A stretch of DNA of 64,000 nt from Cryptomeria japonica. Its lineage: Eukaryota; Streptophyta; Pinopsida; Cupressales; Cupressaceae. The translations under genes and the position numbers were made by a program. The notes beneath the pieces are model-generated. The model ran no database searches. It saw only the letters and a program-made list of their open reading frames with translations, and was not told the origin of the DNA. The stretch covers positions 231,517,303 to 231,581,302 of the forward strand of contig NC_081415.1 of the NCBI RefSeq assembly GCF_030272615.1, in the 5' to 3' direction. This document shows positions 12,401 to 24,290 of the stretch, piece by piece; position 1 is the stretch's first letter; every line of letters begins with the position of its first letter.

Positions 12401-13451
12401 CAGAGAAATACCAGAGTCTAAATTTAAAGAATTAGAGCCAGAACCTCTTACTGAATAACGAACGTCATCTCCAATTACCATGTGAACGGCTGGTATCCTT
12501 TTCTACTAAGTCTGAAAGATGATCACAGTAGCCTGTGATGTGTCTGGAAGCACCACTGTCAATCAGCCATGTATTACTATCTGTAGGAATACTGCTAGAC
12601 AGAGTAGAGATGAATAAGAAGTCATCATTTTGTTTTGAGACTTCATTTAAGTTGGCTTCTCTTTGGGTAGGATTATTTTGACATTCTTTAGCATAGTGAC
12701 CAAATTTGTCACATCTAAAGCATCGAACACGCGAGGTATCTCTTGGTTTCTTCCAAGGGTGCTGGGAACTAAATGGTTTGAATTCCCTATTTCTTTTTGG
12801 ATAAGGCTTCTTCCAATTTCCCCCTTTCTTGCATTGGGCTGCAAGCATGTTTTGATCATCTACATGGGGACTTTTGGTTTGCCCTCTTGTGATGAGGCGA
12901 GACTCTTCTTGGATGCAATCATTCTTAAGGCGATCAAGGGTAGGTAACTCAGTTCTGCCACTTATGGTTTGGATAAATGACTCCCATGAGTGAGGTAGAC
13001 CATTTAGGGCAATCATGACAAGGTCTTTGTCTTCCATGTTATGACCAATTAAACCTAGCTGATTCTTTAGTTCTGAAATTCTCATAAAGTAGGAAATAAC
13101 ATAATCTTCTTTTGCCATTTTGATATTAAGTAGTTGTTGTCTTAAAGTAATTGCACTACTAAGATTGTTAACTTCATATGTACCTTGTAGATGGCTGAAC
13201 ATTTCCCTTGCAGTAGTAAATGAGGCAATAGAGGTGACTAGGTGGTCTTTGATTGAATCAATGAGAATCTTCCTGGCCTTGACAACATCCTTTTTGAATT
13301 GTTTTAGCTCAGCTGCATCCGTAGGTTCAGTTAGCTCTTTCACTTCTATGAATTGGAGAAGATCTTCTTCCTCTAGAGCCAACTTGATTCGAACCTTCTA
13401 TGTAGTAAAATTGAGATTCCCATCAAGCCTATCTTCAACTTTCAGCCCCAT
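9480..13451 (-). pseudogene. Copia gag-pol polyprotein, disrupted
   Basis: Gag probably starts at the minus-strand ATG at 13451; an in-frame TAG follows soon after, and the open frame resumes at 13382. Domains in order: UBN2-type gag; a CCHC zinc knuckle at about 12722-12681; protease motif DSGA near 12500; HHCC pre-integrase domain; integrase; reverse transcriptase with YVDD; RNase H with the YVSTDEQVADILTK region (frame 9905-9480). Lesions: a frameshift near 12470 between protease and the next frame; a deletion inside the integrase core; the second catalytic Asp replaced by Asn (LRSNNGGEY); a stop at 10331 after the reverse transcriptase; and a frame change before RNase H. The integrase first Asp and Glu remain. 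It could not transpose by itself. Confidence 0.93.
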
Positions 13452-13532
13452 TGACTTGACCTGCAAATGCGACAACAATCTGGAAATAAAGGAGTACTAA
13501 ATTCTAAAATCTGAAAGTTGATCTAGCCTATA

Positions 13533-13544
13533 GCTCTGAGACCA
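13533..13544 (-). other. primer binding site of the Copia element
   Basis: The minus-strand sequence TGGTCTCAGAGC abuts the 5' LTR and differs by one base from the usual initiator-Met complementary site. Confidence 0.85.
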
Positions 13545-14343
13545 TGTTGATTTTAACACTTTCAGATTAACTAATACTTAGAAAATCAGAATTTGTTTAC
13601 TGATTAGATTAATTAGATTAGAGATTTATAATTTTCAGATTTAAGCACAGTAAGGAAAGAGAATGAAATAAAGACAAGACACAGTTACCCTGGGAAAACC
13701 TCCTAAGAGGAAAAACCCAGCCAGAAAAGATCCTTGGATCTGATTATGGATTATGGTTATGTAATCATTACAACACTTATCTCAAGAACTTGTAGAGGCA
13801 GATGTTGCTGTCACAGAAAGAATGACAGATTAGTTTGCTGTCACATGTGTGTTTGTTGCTGCTGATTTGCTGCTCCTTTAACCCAAATTGCAAACCTTCA
13901 AGGAATTCACTCTATCTTCACCAAGTTCGCTGACTTCTAATGATGGATTTCACTCCTCAACTAGCAGATCTAAATTGCTGATGTAGCAGAGGTAATTGTT
14001 GTAGGTGCAGATGTAGTCTTTCTCCCTGAAGTTCACATTATCCAGTCATATATAGTTCGCATGAAATGAAAGCTAAAATGAGTGAGTTGTGATGTGGGTT
14101 TTATGCTTATTTATATGTGGAGCAAACCCCTTTAACATGTCGGATTCATTTAATTTGCTTAATGTGAAATGTTTAGGATAGGGTTGGCCCTATCATGATG
14201 GCGTGTTTGGCTTTAGTGTAGCGTGGAGATGGTGTGAGGTATAGGGCCCAGGCCTTATGCGTTGGAGAAGGGGCTGGCCCCCTTAGGCGGATTCCAATGT
14301 TGCCCAAGGCAATTGGAATCTGCCACCCTAATTACAAACAACA
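13545..14343 (-). repeat. 5' LTR of the Copia element
   Basis: 799 bp, TGTTG at one end and CAACA at the other, colinear with the LTR at 8150-9038 except for the extra 90-bp copy there. The right target duplication ATCAT follows at 14344-14348. Confidence 0.93.
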
Positions 14344-15559
14344 ATCATCATATAATTGATTTTAAAAAATAGTTGACCATTGTCAAGAGCAAAGCAGCCC
14401 TCTGTCTTAGGAAAGCAGTGACATATTTTAGTCTTATTGGTAATCCAAAACCATGAGCAATATGGCAATTGTGTGATGACAAATAAGCCTAGATGGGGGA
14501 ATATAAATGTTACAGTAGAGCAATAAGATACAAACAACCCTAAAATCTTTCGCTATTTCAATGAAGTCGTTTTAAGAGACTAAAAGAAATATAGGCTCAC
14601 ACAACCATAAAGAGAGACACAGCCAATACAAGGTATTGTTGCAGATGTCAATATGCAGTCTATATTCAGTCCCTTGTACACAGAAATTATGAAAGCGTGA
14701 GCAGCTACAACAGAGGATAGTCGATCAAAAGAAGTTCCCTATGAAAGATTTATGACAGTCAAAACAGAGATATGTAGCAGTACTGGAAAAGTCAAATATT
14801 GCAGTCCTTTTAAACAAGGGATAACCAGAGCAAAGAAGCGAAAAATATAGAAGAGCAGCGTTGTTTTTTTTTTAGGTTTTTTCTAGTCAAGTAATGCTCA
14901 AAATTGAAGTTTTTTGTATTGAGTTCGAATTCAACACACCTGAAGCGGCCATTTATTGAGTGAAAATCTGCAAAGCATTTCTAGAAATGCCCTTTCAAAC
15001 CCTTAGAATGTGAAATGTGCCCATAACGGCCTGAGTTTTGTTTTCTTTTTGTGAAAATCTGCAAAATCGTTTCCGGAAAAGCCCATTCCAAATTTCAGAA
15101 AGCTCAAGCATGGCGCCAAAGCTCCAAGTCGAAGACAAAGAGAGCAGATTCTCACAGAGAAAATTAAACGCATCAAAAGATCCATGAGAACCAGTCAAAA
15201 TTGTGGCCCTAGAGGCCCAAATTTATTTTTCAAATCGAAAAATGGAGGTCGAAATCTCAGTCTCAACAGCAGAATGCAGCTTACCACGCATTTTACGCAC
15301 AAAATTTGTGTGGAAACCACTTAGAATCAACCAAAGTCCTCAAATATTTTCAAGAAAGCTCATTTGTGTCCAACAAAAAGCTCTCATGGCGGCCATATGA
15401 CACAAGAGCAGGCAAATGAAAAATATTGAATGAAGAAGAAATGATCATTCTAGGGTTTTCTTTTCCCTAAAATATGTATCGAATTGTCTAAGGCATTATT
15501 TGCCTTTATTTTTATTTTTCTTCTTCCTTGCTAATACCCCATGAAATTTCCCAGGGGAG
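14344..15559. other. unclassified segment right of the Copia insertion
   Basis: This continues the sequence interrupted at 8149. Short open frames on both strands show no recognisable family. The segment ends in a purine/pyrimidine-mixed stretch with GGGGAGG near 15553. It may be the rest of an older retroelement, but no LTR pair was found. Confidence 0.4.
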
Positions 15560-15980
15560 GTTGATGTTTTGTTTTGCATCCCTATGTCAATGTAAACAAC
15601 TTATTAAGTGATTTATATCTTATCACTTAATAATTTAAGGCCAATGTAAAAATATTTATTAAGTGATAATATATTAATCACTTAATAAGTATAGGGAATA
15701 AACATAGGAAAATTTAAATAAATATAATAATAAACATATTTAATAAAGTGACAAAATATTAAATTATTTTATTAAATATAGTTCTCATTATATTTATTAA
15801 TGTCTTGACTTAAGTGCAATAAATTAAATAATAAAATTATTTATTAAAGTGATTTCTAATTTGTCACTTTATTAAATAACTTTCTTATTTTTATTTAAAA
15901 GATGGACATAAATGTAAACGATATAAGAAAAGTATTTATTAAAGTGATAAATTATAAATCACTTTATAAGATATTTTTCT
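15560..15980. repeat. AT-rich cluster of imperfect palindromes
   Basis: Repeated pairs of TTATTAAGTGAT or TTATTAAAGTGA with their reverse complements (ATCACTTAATAA, TCACTTTATTAA) occur at about 15602-15695, 15838-15877 and 15934-15972. Each pair could fold into a hairpin. Confidence 0.7.
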
Positions 15981-16701
15981 TATTCATATTTATTAGTAAG
16001 TCGAGATATGTTTTTTGCATTTACGAGGGGTTGCAGGCTTTTCAGAGATGTTTAGGGGTTATTTATTGTGCAATTAAGAGCTTTTATGGCTGTGGATAGG
16101 GTGGCTTGACTTTTTTCTCAAGCACATCCCCTTTCAGACTTGTTTTAGGCCCTAAAAAGTAGGCTTTTTGAGTCTGCTCGACCAAGAGGAGGTAGAGTCC
16201 TATTTTGACACAACTGCTTTTGGAAAGCATATATATCTCCAAGTCTTCATGATTGGAGGGAGTTTTGACTTGTTCACTTGCTGCATATTGTAATTTTCTG
16301 AGTTCTTTTGCAGAAGTGAATAATTTTGTAACCCATTTTGGAGAGAAATACAGATTGGTGACACCTTTCGGCAGTAATAGTAGCTTGTGCCTTCTCATTT
16401 TTCTGTTACCGCGTGTCTTTAGTGTTACGCAGTTTCTTTTGGTGATGTTTTCCCCTTAAAAATTGCATTTCATGTTGATGCCTTATGTAGGAATACACAT
16501 ATTTTGCAGGTTGTGAGCTGTGTTAATCATAAGAATTAGTCTTAAATTGTGAGGAAGAGCTTTTTCTCCTACTAAGACCTGTGATTATTTAGCCTTCTCA
16601 TGAACTGTTGATGCAAAATTGTGTATCAGTGGGTTGTGTAGGAAAGTCATTTATGCTGTTATACTGTGTGTCATTTCTTTTTGTGAGTCTCAAGATATCA
16701 T
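15981..16701. other. non-coding or unrecognised sequence
   Basis: T-rich sequence with exon-like short frames at 16253-16459, but no family is recognised. If the YchF gene extends leftwards, this is intronic. Confidence 0.4.
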
Positions 16702-17010
16702 CTGGTGCATCACCTAGGATTAGATTTCATTTTTCATGCCCTCTTTCTTACTCTTTCCTCTGCAATAAGTGTTAGTTTAGGTGAAGTACTTGAAAAAGAA
16801 CCAATTTACTTTGGAGGTCCACTTCGTTTTCAGTTCACCCACAACCTTGAAGTGTTCCCAGGTTTTAATAGGCTGTTGGAGTTCATAGCTTTGGTTAGGG
16901 TGCAAGCTTTATTGATAACAATAACATGAGGCTGAATGTGGGTGGAAGTCTTTTCGTTGTGAAGTAAATGCTTGAAGTGATTTGAGAGAGGCATAACTAG
17001 TTAATGCTAA
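16702..17010 (+). pseudogene. possible relic of an AlgH/UPF0301-type gene
   Basis: The plus-strand frame from 16702 has a segment resembling the core of AlgH/UPF0301 (DUF179) proteins: an HLGLDFIF-like start, then the family hallmark YFGGPL at about 16809, then a VFPGF block and an ALV stretch. Further right, another frame gives CGW near 16935, where the family has a GxxGW motif. At least one frame change and several stops separate these parts, so it would be a pseudogene. Similarity was judged from memory of the family and is short. The alternative is a chance open frame. It lies upstream of the YchF exon on the same strand. Confidence 0.33.
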
Positions 17011-17329
17011 AAGGCCTTTCGTAATGAGTTCATGATTACTTCAATAGATGCCGAAATCCATTGTAGAATGAGATAATATTGAGAATTTTAGGGGAAAGTG
17101 TTGAGGCTTTTCATCTCGACAATTAAAATTAATATGCAATGCAATCTATGTTAGAGCAAGAGGCATGTGATCAATAAGATATGCATTGTGAGTCCCAAAC
17201 CACAATTTGCAAACTTGGATTCAACCTAGACCTAGTAGACTCCACATGTATAAACTTGGGAAAACCTCGACAAAACTTGACAACTTAAAACAATAGTCAG
17301 TGCAAAAAATGAAAGTTTTTCACCCTATA

Positions 17330-17530
17330 GTCACATTTTCTAATCTTGAATTGTGTTTTAAGGCATGTTTTCAGTATACAAGAGTTTTCAGGGCACATTT
17401 TATAGTATTTAGGAGTTTTTAGGGCACATTTTTAAGTATGTTATTGGTATACAGTCATATTTTAGGGTACATTTCAATATATTAGTTTTCAAGGGCACAT
17501 TTTCATTATACAAGCACTTTCAAGGCATGT
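17330..17530. repeat. ~50-bp degenerate tandem repeat
   Basis: Four or five copies of a unit around GAGTTTTCAGGGCACATTTT (at about 17380, 17415, 17490 and neighbours), in AT-rich non-coding DNA. Confidence 0.6.
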
Positions 17531-19020
17531 GACAAATACTACAAAAACACCAATTTTTGTAGAGTTTTTGGTCTTTTTACTGAAAATTTCCTGCACTTCG
17601 GTGACTTACAAGTTAACCTTGAAAAAGTTTGATGTGAAATATTTTGTGAGTATTTGGCAACTTGCCAAGCACTTTGTGAATTTGCCAAGTACCCTCCAAG
17701 TAAGTTTTAAGTTGCTGAGTCAGAATTTTTTGGTTTGTCGAGTCCAAGTCTAGTTTGAACATGGGAATTATAATATATACCATAGTGACAAAAATGTCTC
17801 ATGGAAAACTTGGCAAACTAAAAGATAAAGATCGTTTCGAAAAAATGGGAATCCAAAAAGCATAGTAAAAAAGAGAAAAAAGAACTATTGTTTTTCATAT
17901 CTAAAGGTAATGTAATTGCATACATATGAAGAGAGTGAAAAAAAATGAGAGTTTACATCATGGATTATGGAATATATTTTTTTAATTATTTGCAGATTAA
18001 TAATCTATTGGACAATGCATAGTATATTACTACATAGTAACACACTACAAGTATGTAATAAAACTTCAAAGTTTAATACTTATAATGCATTATTAGTCTT
18101 GTGCAACTCCTTTAGCAAGGGGATAAAGAAAACGATTATTTTATCGTGAGCTATTTATTAATCTTTGCTCCAATGGCTAAGACTATATCTATCCAATGTG
18201 AGCCTTTATTGTGCTTTATTTTCTTTCTATAACTTCTCTCCCTTTTCAACTCAGCCCCCTCACAATAGCTTTAGACTTAGCTTAGGAGAGATAGGGAGCT
18301 GACCCTCAGATGCCAAAGGTTGTAGGATCCACCCACATTGCCACCTTCAGTGCTTTCCACGTTGTAGGTTTGCATGGTGCATTGACCCTTGATTAACAAC
18401 TTATGACACACTAGTGCGACTTTAAACACTTCTAATGCTCGTGCGAACTCTAGATGGAATTGATCATGTTATAACTTATAACTACTACTCCGGGAGTATT
18501 TAATAGTGAGTCTTGTTGAAGCTTAGTCTCTTTGTTCCTATGGGTGCATGCTTGCTCATTTCTATAGTTTACTGAAAATTGAAATGTTTCATTCTTACAA
18601 AAAAATTCTCTCCTATTTGATCATTTGTTTAGCCTCTATTACTATGCTAATGTTAGCCTTGTGAACTATTATTATTGTTTGATTAATAATGAATCTTCTT
18701 TATGCAATCTACTTAAATTCTTCATCGGAGAAAATAATACTGATCCATGATCTGTCGTTTCAATTTAAATGCCTCAAAAAGCATTTATTTGTATGCAAGA
18801 AAACAGAAAACATTTCAATGCTCATAATATGCTGACAATTGGTTAGCCTTCAATCCAGTTGTTTTCCTTTTTAACGTTTTGCTAGTTTATTTTAATTGCA
18901 GTCCTTTGGTAGGAAAAACCTTCAAAATTTCAATATATTAGCATTAGCATTTCTAATAATCAATAAATTGGAGGTTTGTGTAGTTGCCATTCACTTCTTG
19001 CCTAATGTTTCTGCGTTCAG
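17531..19020. other. probable intron sequence preceding the YchF exon
   Basis: AT-rich with no recognisable gene. It ends in a pyrimidine-rich run and TGCGTTCAG (AG at 19019-19020), a good 3' splice site for the exon at 19021. Confidence 0.5.
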
Positions 19021-19080
19021 GTATCCTACACTGATTATGTTGCTGCTGGCTCATTGGTAGCTGCGAAAGAGAAAGGATTA
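19021..19080 (+). CDS. YchF: YchF-type (Obg family) ATPase, penultimate exon
   Basis: A 60-bp exon of 20 codons without stops, flanked by TTCAG before it and GTAAGT after it. The peptide contains SYTDYVAAGS and AAKEKGL, matching the start of the C-terminal TGS domain of organelle-type YchF proteins (the type represented by At1g56050, not the cytosolic OLA1 type). YchF proteins bind adenine nucleotides and associate with ribosomes; plant family members act in translation and stress responses. The exon ends in phase 0 and joins in frame to the exon at 23583. The intron between is 4,502 bp and full of transposon debris. The exons encoding the G domain are not seen here and probably lie left of the window. 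Intact splice sites argue for a living gene. Confidence 0.85.
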
Positions 19081-19558
19081 GTAAGTGCTGCTGGGATAAG
19101 ATTTGGTGTTCAGCATGAAAATATTTATAGGAATATTTCTGTTGGATTTTCAACTATCTCTAATCATTGATTTTTTATGTTTCTTGAATCATTTCTGTCA
19201 TTCTATAATGGTTGATAATCTTGCAATAAGTCATCTAATTCATTCACATTGTTTAGTTATTTTGCATTCCATGTTGTTTTCTTGTAAAAACTAGGTAAGA
19301 GTTATGTGTACAAATCACCCAATCCAGTCTGCCCAAACTTGGATGCATGGATATAGGGATGTAACTACGCATTTTCTATGCACACACGTGCATTTGAAAA
19401 AAATATAAAAAAAAATTCAAAGATTGAAGATTATTATATAGCAATGATAACAAAGTAATGAATATTGAATAAGATAAATATCAGAAGTTAGACAAATATG
19501 AATAAGACATGAATCATAAGTAAAATTTTAGATTCATCTACATTTCATGTAAAAAAAC

Positions 19559-20800
19559 CCAATGCTCCCCCAAGTTTCGGGGACAGGGACAGCAGCGGAT
19601 GGTGGGATGTGTTTCTGGTATGGGGTTACTTTTGGGCCATTTTTTAGGGGACAGCAGGGGACAGCTGTTAAATAATAGGGAAATTTTTAAAAATATAGAA
19701 ATATTTTAAATATTCATATCATAACATTGATAAAGCATACGCCATAGACATTGTAGAAGCTTAATACATAGCATTAGACTTGCAATGAGATTTCACATGA
19801 GAATTGACAAACAAATTAACAAAATTCAAATGCTCTCATCTTCAATGTGCATACATAGTATATAAGAATTATAGCAAAAATGCCCAAAGGCTCCAAGTTT
19901 CACTATGAAATGGCATAACATAGAACTAAGAAAATATATGGCTGGCTCTAATCAGCAGATGTGACTGGTATGTCTAAATAAAAATCGAAGCTCAAGTTCG
20001 AGTCATTGCCAATATAAGGGGCTGCCTCAGGGAATGGAACCCCAATCAATCCCTCGTGTATCTCATCCTCATCGATTTGTATAGCATCTTCCAAATCAAC
20101 ATCCCAAAGTAAGACTGGAATTTGATGATACTCAGGAGTCTGGTGATCTTGTAGCCACAAAGCACTATGTACAACCACCAACTTTTCCGATCATCTAGAG
20201 GTAAGGTTGTTATTCTTGATTGATTTGATGAAGCTATATGTGGATCAACTCCTCTCTGTAGTAGAGGAATTGGCAACCTATGAAAGAAGATGAACGACAA
20301 GTAAGCTCAACTCTGGTGGATCCTTGCCATGTCACGTCCACCATCCAAAAGGGTCGGTTTGCACTAATGTGCTCTATTTGACCTTGCCTTTGATTTGTTG
20401 AAGGTTGGGTCACGAAAATTGATAAATGAAAGCCATTGTGTGTGAAGTAAAGAAGATTCCTCTTCAGTATACATTATCCCAAGGGCCTTCATGAAGCCTT
20501 CTTTCACCTCTTCATCATGAGATGGAGGCACTCCCCTAGGTCTGGTTGCATACCATTTGGGATTGAGAGCATAAGCTGCCATACAAAGTGGGGTGTTCAT
20601 AATGTTCCACCGTCGCCTCACAATGGGCTTAATATGCTCCTCATAAAATCCCAAAGCAGGGGGTCCCTACTATGAATTGCTTGCTTGATCTGTCCAAGAA
20701 TGCTATCAAAGTTCTCATAACTCTCTCCAAGGTTAGGAGAGTCAGTATCAACATAACTAATCACTCACACAATAGCCTCAATGAAGGAGCAAACATATTT
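19559..20800 (-). pseudogene. hAT transposon end with decayed transposase C-terminal part
   Basis: The left end at about 19559 (CCAATGCTCCCCCAAGTTTC) aligns base by base with the left end of the miniature hAT at 34584, so both belong to one hAT family. The minus-strand frames at 20654-20364, 20300-20046 and 20181-19948 carry a C-terminal transposase region: an EHIKPIVRRRW stretch, a motif ending in AYALNPKWY, and an acidic tail. Stops and frame changes interrupt them. The right part, including the BED zinc finger, is missing. It sits inside the YchF intron. Confidence 0.7.
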
Positions 20801-21119
20801 GCAAGTGCAAACAAGTTACAAAAAATAAAATCATAAAAAAATGGAAATAAACTTCTTCAAGGAAAAATGGCTGGACTTATCGAACTTTCATGCTTTTTGT
20901 GCACCATACAAGGTTACACACAACTCTCCAAAGTCTAAATAATTTAATATTAAATAGTGTTTATGTTGTGGCTCAAAACAATTGGAGATTTTTGCACATA
21001 TTGCACAACGCAAGGGTACATAAAGATCGCAATTCCTTGATATATTATATTTGTTACAAGACTAACATGAGCTAAATATCCGATTAAGCATTGGTAGTGT
21101 ATTTGATCAAGCAAGCAAT

Positions 21120-21365
21120 TATGTCACATTGTTCACATATACCAGCAAAATCACTGAGTCTATCCCAAGCAGTGTTATACCAGCAAAATCACATCAAACT
21201 AACTAAGTATTTCCCAAGCAATTAAGTTGCATTGTTCGCATTGTAAACCTTGGAGTCATCTCATTTGATCGCATTGTATAAGCACACGAGGTTTCTTTGT
21301 TCAAGAGAGGATAGGGTACTTAGTATTTTATTCTATGTTCGAGGTGTCCTAAAAACACATCAACA
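21120..21365 (+). mobile_element. tail fragment of the single-ORF element family (copy 3)
   Basis: The right portion aligns with the tails of copies 1 and 2: AAACCTTGGAGTCAT, TTCAAGAGAGGATA, TTTTATTCTATG, and the end AAAAACACATCAACA at 21365. The adjoining left part shares a CAGCAAAATCACATCAA-like block. No ORF of the family precedes it. The next base begins a Ty3 pol relic, so this border may be an insertion junction or a shared target. Confidence 0.65.
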
Positions 21366-21579
21366 GTTACCAAAGATTGATGAGGGTAGAATTATTTTGG
21401 AACTTGAGGGAATCCATCGATCATGCACTAAGAGATTGCAGACAAGAACAATTGTGGAATATCTGATCAAGTGAAAGAATATAGCTAGTGAAGATGCAAC
21501 ATGGGAAGATTATTACGTTCTTGTCCATCATGATCAAGAACACCATTTTCCCCAGGAAGAAGGCTCTACCTTTCTTTGA
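21366..21579 (+). pseudogene. Ty3/Gypsy pol C-terminal relic (chromodomain-like)
   Basis: The frame contains LPKIDEGR, a TRTIVEYLIK stretch and TWEDYYVL. This is the usual C-terminal arrangement of plant Ty3/Gypsy polyproteins (ITEYLVKW and STWED in related elements). A TGA at 21472-21474 replaces the conserved tryptophan codon. Only this C-terminal scrap is present. Confidence 0.7.
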
Positions 21580-21949
21580 CATCTCGTGCAGATTTGGTAG
21601 GTGCTTTCAAATCTCCACAAAGGTTTTTCTTGATGGAACCTCTAGAAGCATTTCATCTATTACTAATAACTTGATGAGCATGATGGCTTCAGGTTATGCT
21701 CATCAAACTTGTCTCGGCTTTGAGGCATTTGTGATCAAATATCGTGAGCATACGTTGTTTCTAGGTGTTATTTTTTTCCATGAAGCATTGGCTAGCTTCC
21801 AACATGATGTTGGGCAATGGTTATCCCTCCTGCAATATGAAATCTGCAAAATAAATAAACTTGCTGCTGTTACACTTGTAGGTCAAAGTGAACACAACAG
21901 ACACATTTTAATAAAAATATTGTCACAAACTCCGATTGAGCAACAAAAA

Positions 21950-22950
21950 CCATAATTTAATTAACAAAATCAAAAGTTACAAACTAACTCTGGAAAATTC
22001 TGAAAAAATCTGAAAAAGTCTAAAAGTCTAGCCGCTACCAAAGATCCACGATTTTGGAAAAATCGTTTAGAAATCACCAAAAAGCAATCACCAAACCCTA
22101 GGCGTCACAAGAAAAAGATTAAAAAACCCAGGGTTTTGGTAAAATTGGCAAAAACATGGATGTAAATCCTGTCACAAGCCAAGAAACAATAGAAAACTGG
22201 TTTTCCACCCTAAAAAAATAATGATTTTTGATTAAAAAATCTTTAGAAATTCATCACAACCTTCAAAAACCCTTGTTGTGGATTAGAAATTGCATAAAAT
22301 AAGTGTGCGAACCGAAAATGGCATGATTTTTTTAGTAAAAAACGATGCTAATTCTTTATAAAATAGCGCATGATATGGCAGAAAAATGGCATTGCTATTT
22401 TCCATACCAAAAAAAATCCCATGATTTTATTCAAAAAATGTCCAAAAGCCTCAAAAAATCCTTGTGATTTTTGACAGAAAAATTCCATGATTTGCACACA
22501 AAACCTAGCACGATTTGAGTAGACAAAAAATCCAGCAAAGACCTTTAAGGAAAAAATCTGCAATTTTCCTTCCTTGGCTGATCGATATGATGTCCTTCTA
22601 GCTTGTCCTTCTGTGTCATGTGCGTGCAATTTGTCATTGCCACAATTTGTGGAATTCATGCACTAATTGATCCTGAGATTTTACAAAACTTGAGCTCTAA
22701 TACCATATTATGAAAAGTTAAAATACAGAATGATTACCAAGATATTCGATATTTACTAAGGGGCGAAAGTCTCCTTAAATAAGAGTTACAAATATCTTTC
22801 CGATAAATATAAGATCATCAACTAAGAAAGCAGGGGATAAGAACTTAACTAAAAGAATAAAAGAATATTCCTGAAGTCTATCCTAACAACTTTATTGACC
22901 ATTATAAACTAATATTACAATACTGCTTTAATAAAGATGAATAAATTTGG
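21950..22950 (-). mobile_element. relic of a Copia-type leader, primer binding site and LTR
   Basis: The minus-strand sequence TGGTATTAGAGC at 22694-22705 matches the initiator-Met type primer binding site with one change. An LTR would then begin at TG 22711 and run right. The interval 21950-22690 is low-complexity, rich in AAAAATCC and ATGATTT motifs, and has no coding sequence, as expected for a leader. The right border is undefined. Confidence 0.45.
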
Positions 22951-23582
22951 CGAAAGCATGTAAGGATCGTCAACATTGAAGGCAATGTTGGTTTTAAGGG
23001 AAGGGGCATGTAACACCATTAACCTATAGCATGCATGCTTTGATGTAGTGGCATCTGTGCTTTGAGCTGCAGGCACATTGTGCCAAGTTTGAATCCCACC
23101 CAGCATATATTCAATAAGAAGTGTATTCTATATAAGCTCCTAACAATTTATTTGTTGAAGTAAATTTTATGACAAAGTCAGGAAAAATGAGTTGACACAA
23201 GTCAGCATATATATGTTTTTTGTAACATTTTGGAACATTCAGTTGTCTTCTTTGTGAATTGTAACTTTGTTGGATCTAAGGGGTGCATAACATACTATCC
23301 CATGAGATATCTTTTGTGTATTGTAAAACACACCAGTAAATATTTTTGATTTTTTATCTGATATGAAATCTTCTAGAATCTAGACTTCAATGTTTACATA
23401 TACCTTATCTGACATTCATTTTATATGTTCAGGAAAATAAGGGTAGAGTCCAAATCAAGTACAATCTTAATTTGACAAAGGGATCCACAGAATGTTACTA
23501 ATTGTTGAGCAAGTTGATTCAGTATTGAGTCTTGACATTATTATATTGACTAACAAGAGAACTATTCTGGATGCATGGTTAG
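22951..23582 (+). other. 3' part of the YchF intron
   Basis: No gene is recognised. It ends TGCATGGTTAG (AG at 23581-23582), the 3' splice site for the last YchF exon. The pyrimidine tract is weak. Confidence 0.5.
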
Positions 23583-23651
23583 GTGAGATCTGAAGGCAAG
23601 GATTATATTGTACAAGAAGGAGATGTGGTGCTGTTTCGATTTAATGTGTAA
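23583..23651 (+). CDS. YchF: YchF-type ATPase, last coding exon
   Basis: Twenty-two codons plus TAA (23649-23651). The peptide ends GKDYIVQEGDVVLFRFNV, the signature C-terminus of YchF proteins (the TGS-domain end, usually GDV..FRFNV). It joins in phase 0 to the exon at 19021-19080, giving KGL followed by VRSEGKDY, the expected order. No stop or frameshift is seen. The 3' UTR must run into the tandem duplication starting at 23671, only 20 bases past the stop. No strong AATAAA signal was assigned. Confidence 0.9.
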   Translation: MRSEGKDYIVQEGDVVLFRFNV

Positions 23652-24290
23652 TTCCATTTTTAAAGGTAATTAATGGGTTTATATTCAATAATTACCAACA
23701 AATAATGTAAATCCTTAAACACTTCGTATGTAATCAACATTTATCTTTTCAATAAGTAATAAATGATAATCACAAATAGGCTCCTAGGGTTTTAATCTAT
23801 CATCTTTATCAGGATCTCAAATCTCTATCCTTGCTTAAAAGGCATACACTATATGCAACTCTTATCGCAAGCTCCTACAGGTACCAACCATAGCTTCAGT
23901 TTCTTCAAATCTTAGTTTTTACTGTGAATGAGGATGAAGTAGAGACTATTATTATTTTAACTGCTACTATTGTAGTCGGCATATTCCTTAGCATTCTATG
24001 TTCTTTTTTTAAACTTGAAGTAGACTTATGCTAAACAAAGAACATTTCTGCTAATGATTTTTTTCTTTTTCTTTTTGATTGATCCATGATGCTTGGAAAA
24101 GGATCCTCAAGCTTATCTAAAGGTTGATATAAATTTTAAAAAGGATTATCATGTTAAATACCAGCTTGGCAACACCTCGTTGCAAAAGACCATATTTTTT
24201 TTATTAGCTTTTTGTATGCATAGTTACAAAAGTAAGAAAACAGGAAGAACTAAGCATGATAATATGATATCTGTGGCTGTTGAATAGGAT

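Larger units (their letters stand above)
8150..14343 (-). mobile_element. complete Ty1/Copia retrotransposon, minus strand
   Basis: The LTRs lie at 8150-9038 (3' LTR) and 13545-14343 (5' LTR), both starting TGTTGATTTT and ending CAAACAACA on the plus strand. Target duplication ATCAT flanks the element at 8145-8149 and 14344-14348. The PBS (13533-13544) reads TGGTCTCAGAGC on the minus strand, close to the initiator-Met type TGGTATCAGAGC. A purine tract lies at 9039-9047. The internal part encodes gag, protease, integrase, reverse transcriptase and RNase H in Copia order, with disabling lesions. The LTRs differ at roughly two dozen of ~799 aligned sites, so the insertion is moderately young. 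Confidence 0.95.

Noticed and set aside
20956-21365. A 410-bp solo LTR starting at TGTTGTGG
   Set aside because: Flanks GTTTA and GTTAC do not match well, and the interior does not align with the tails of copies 1 and 2 in its left half.
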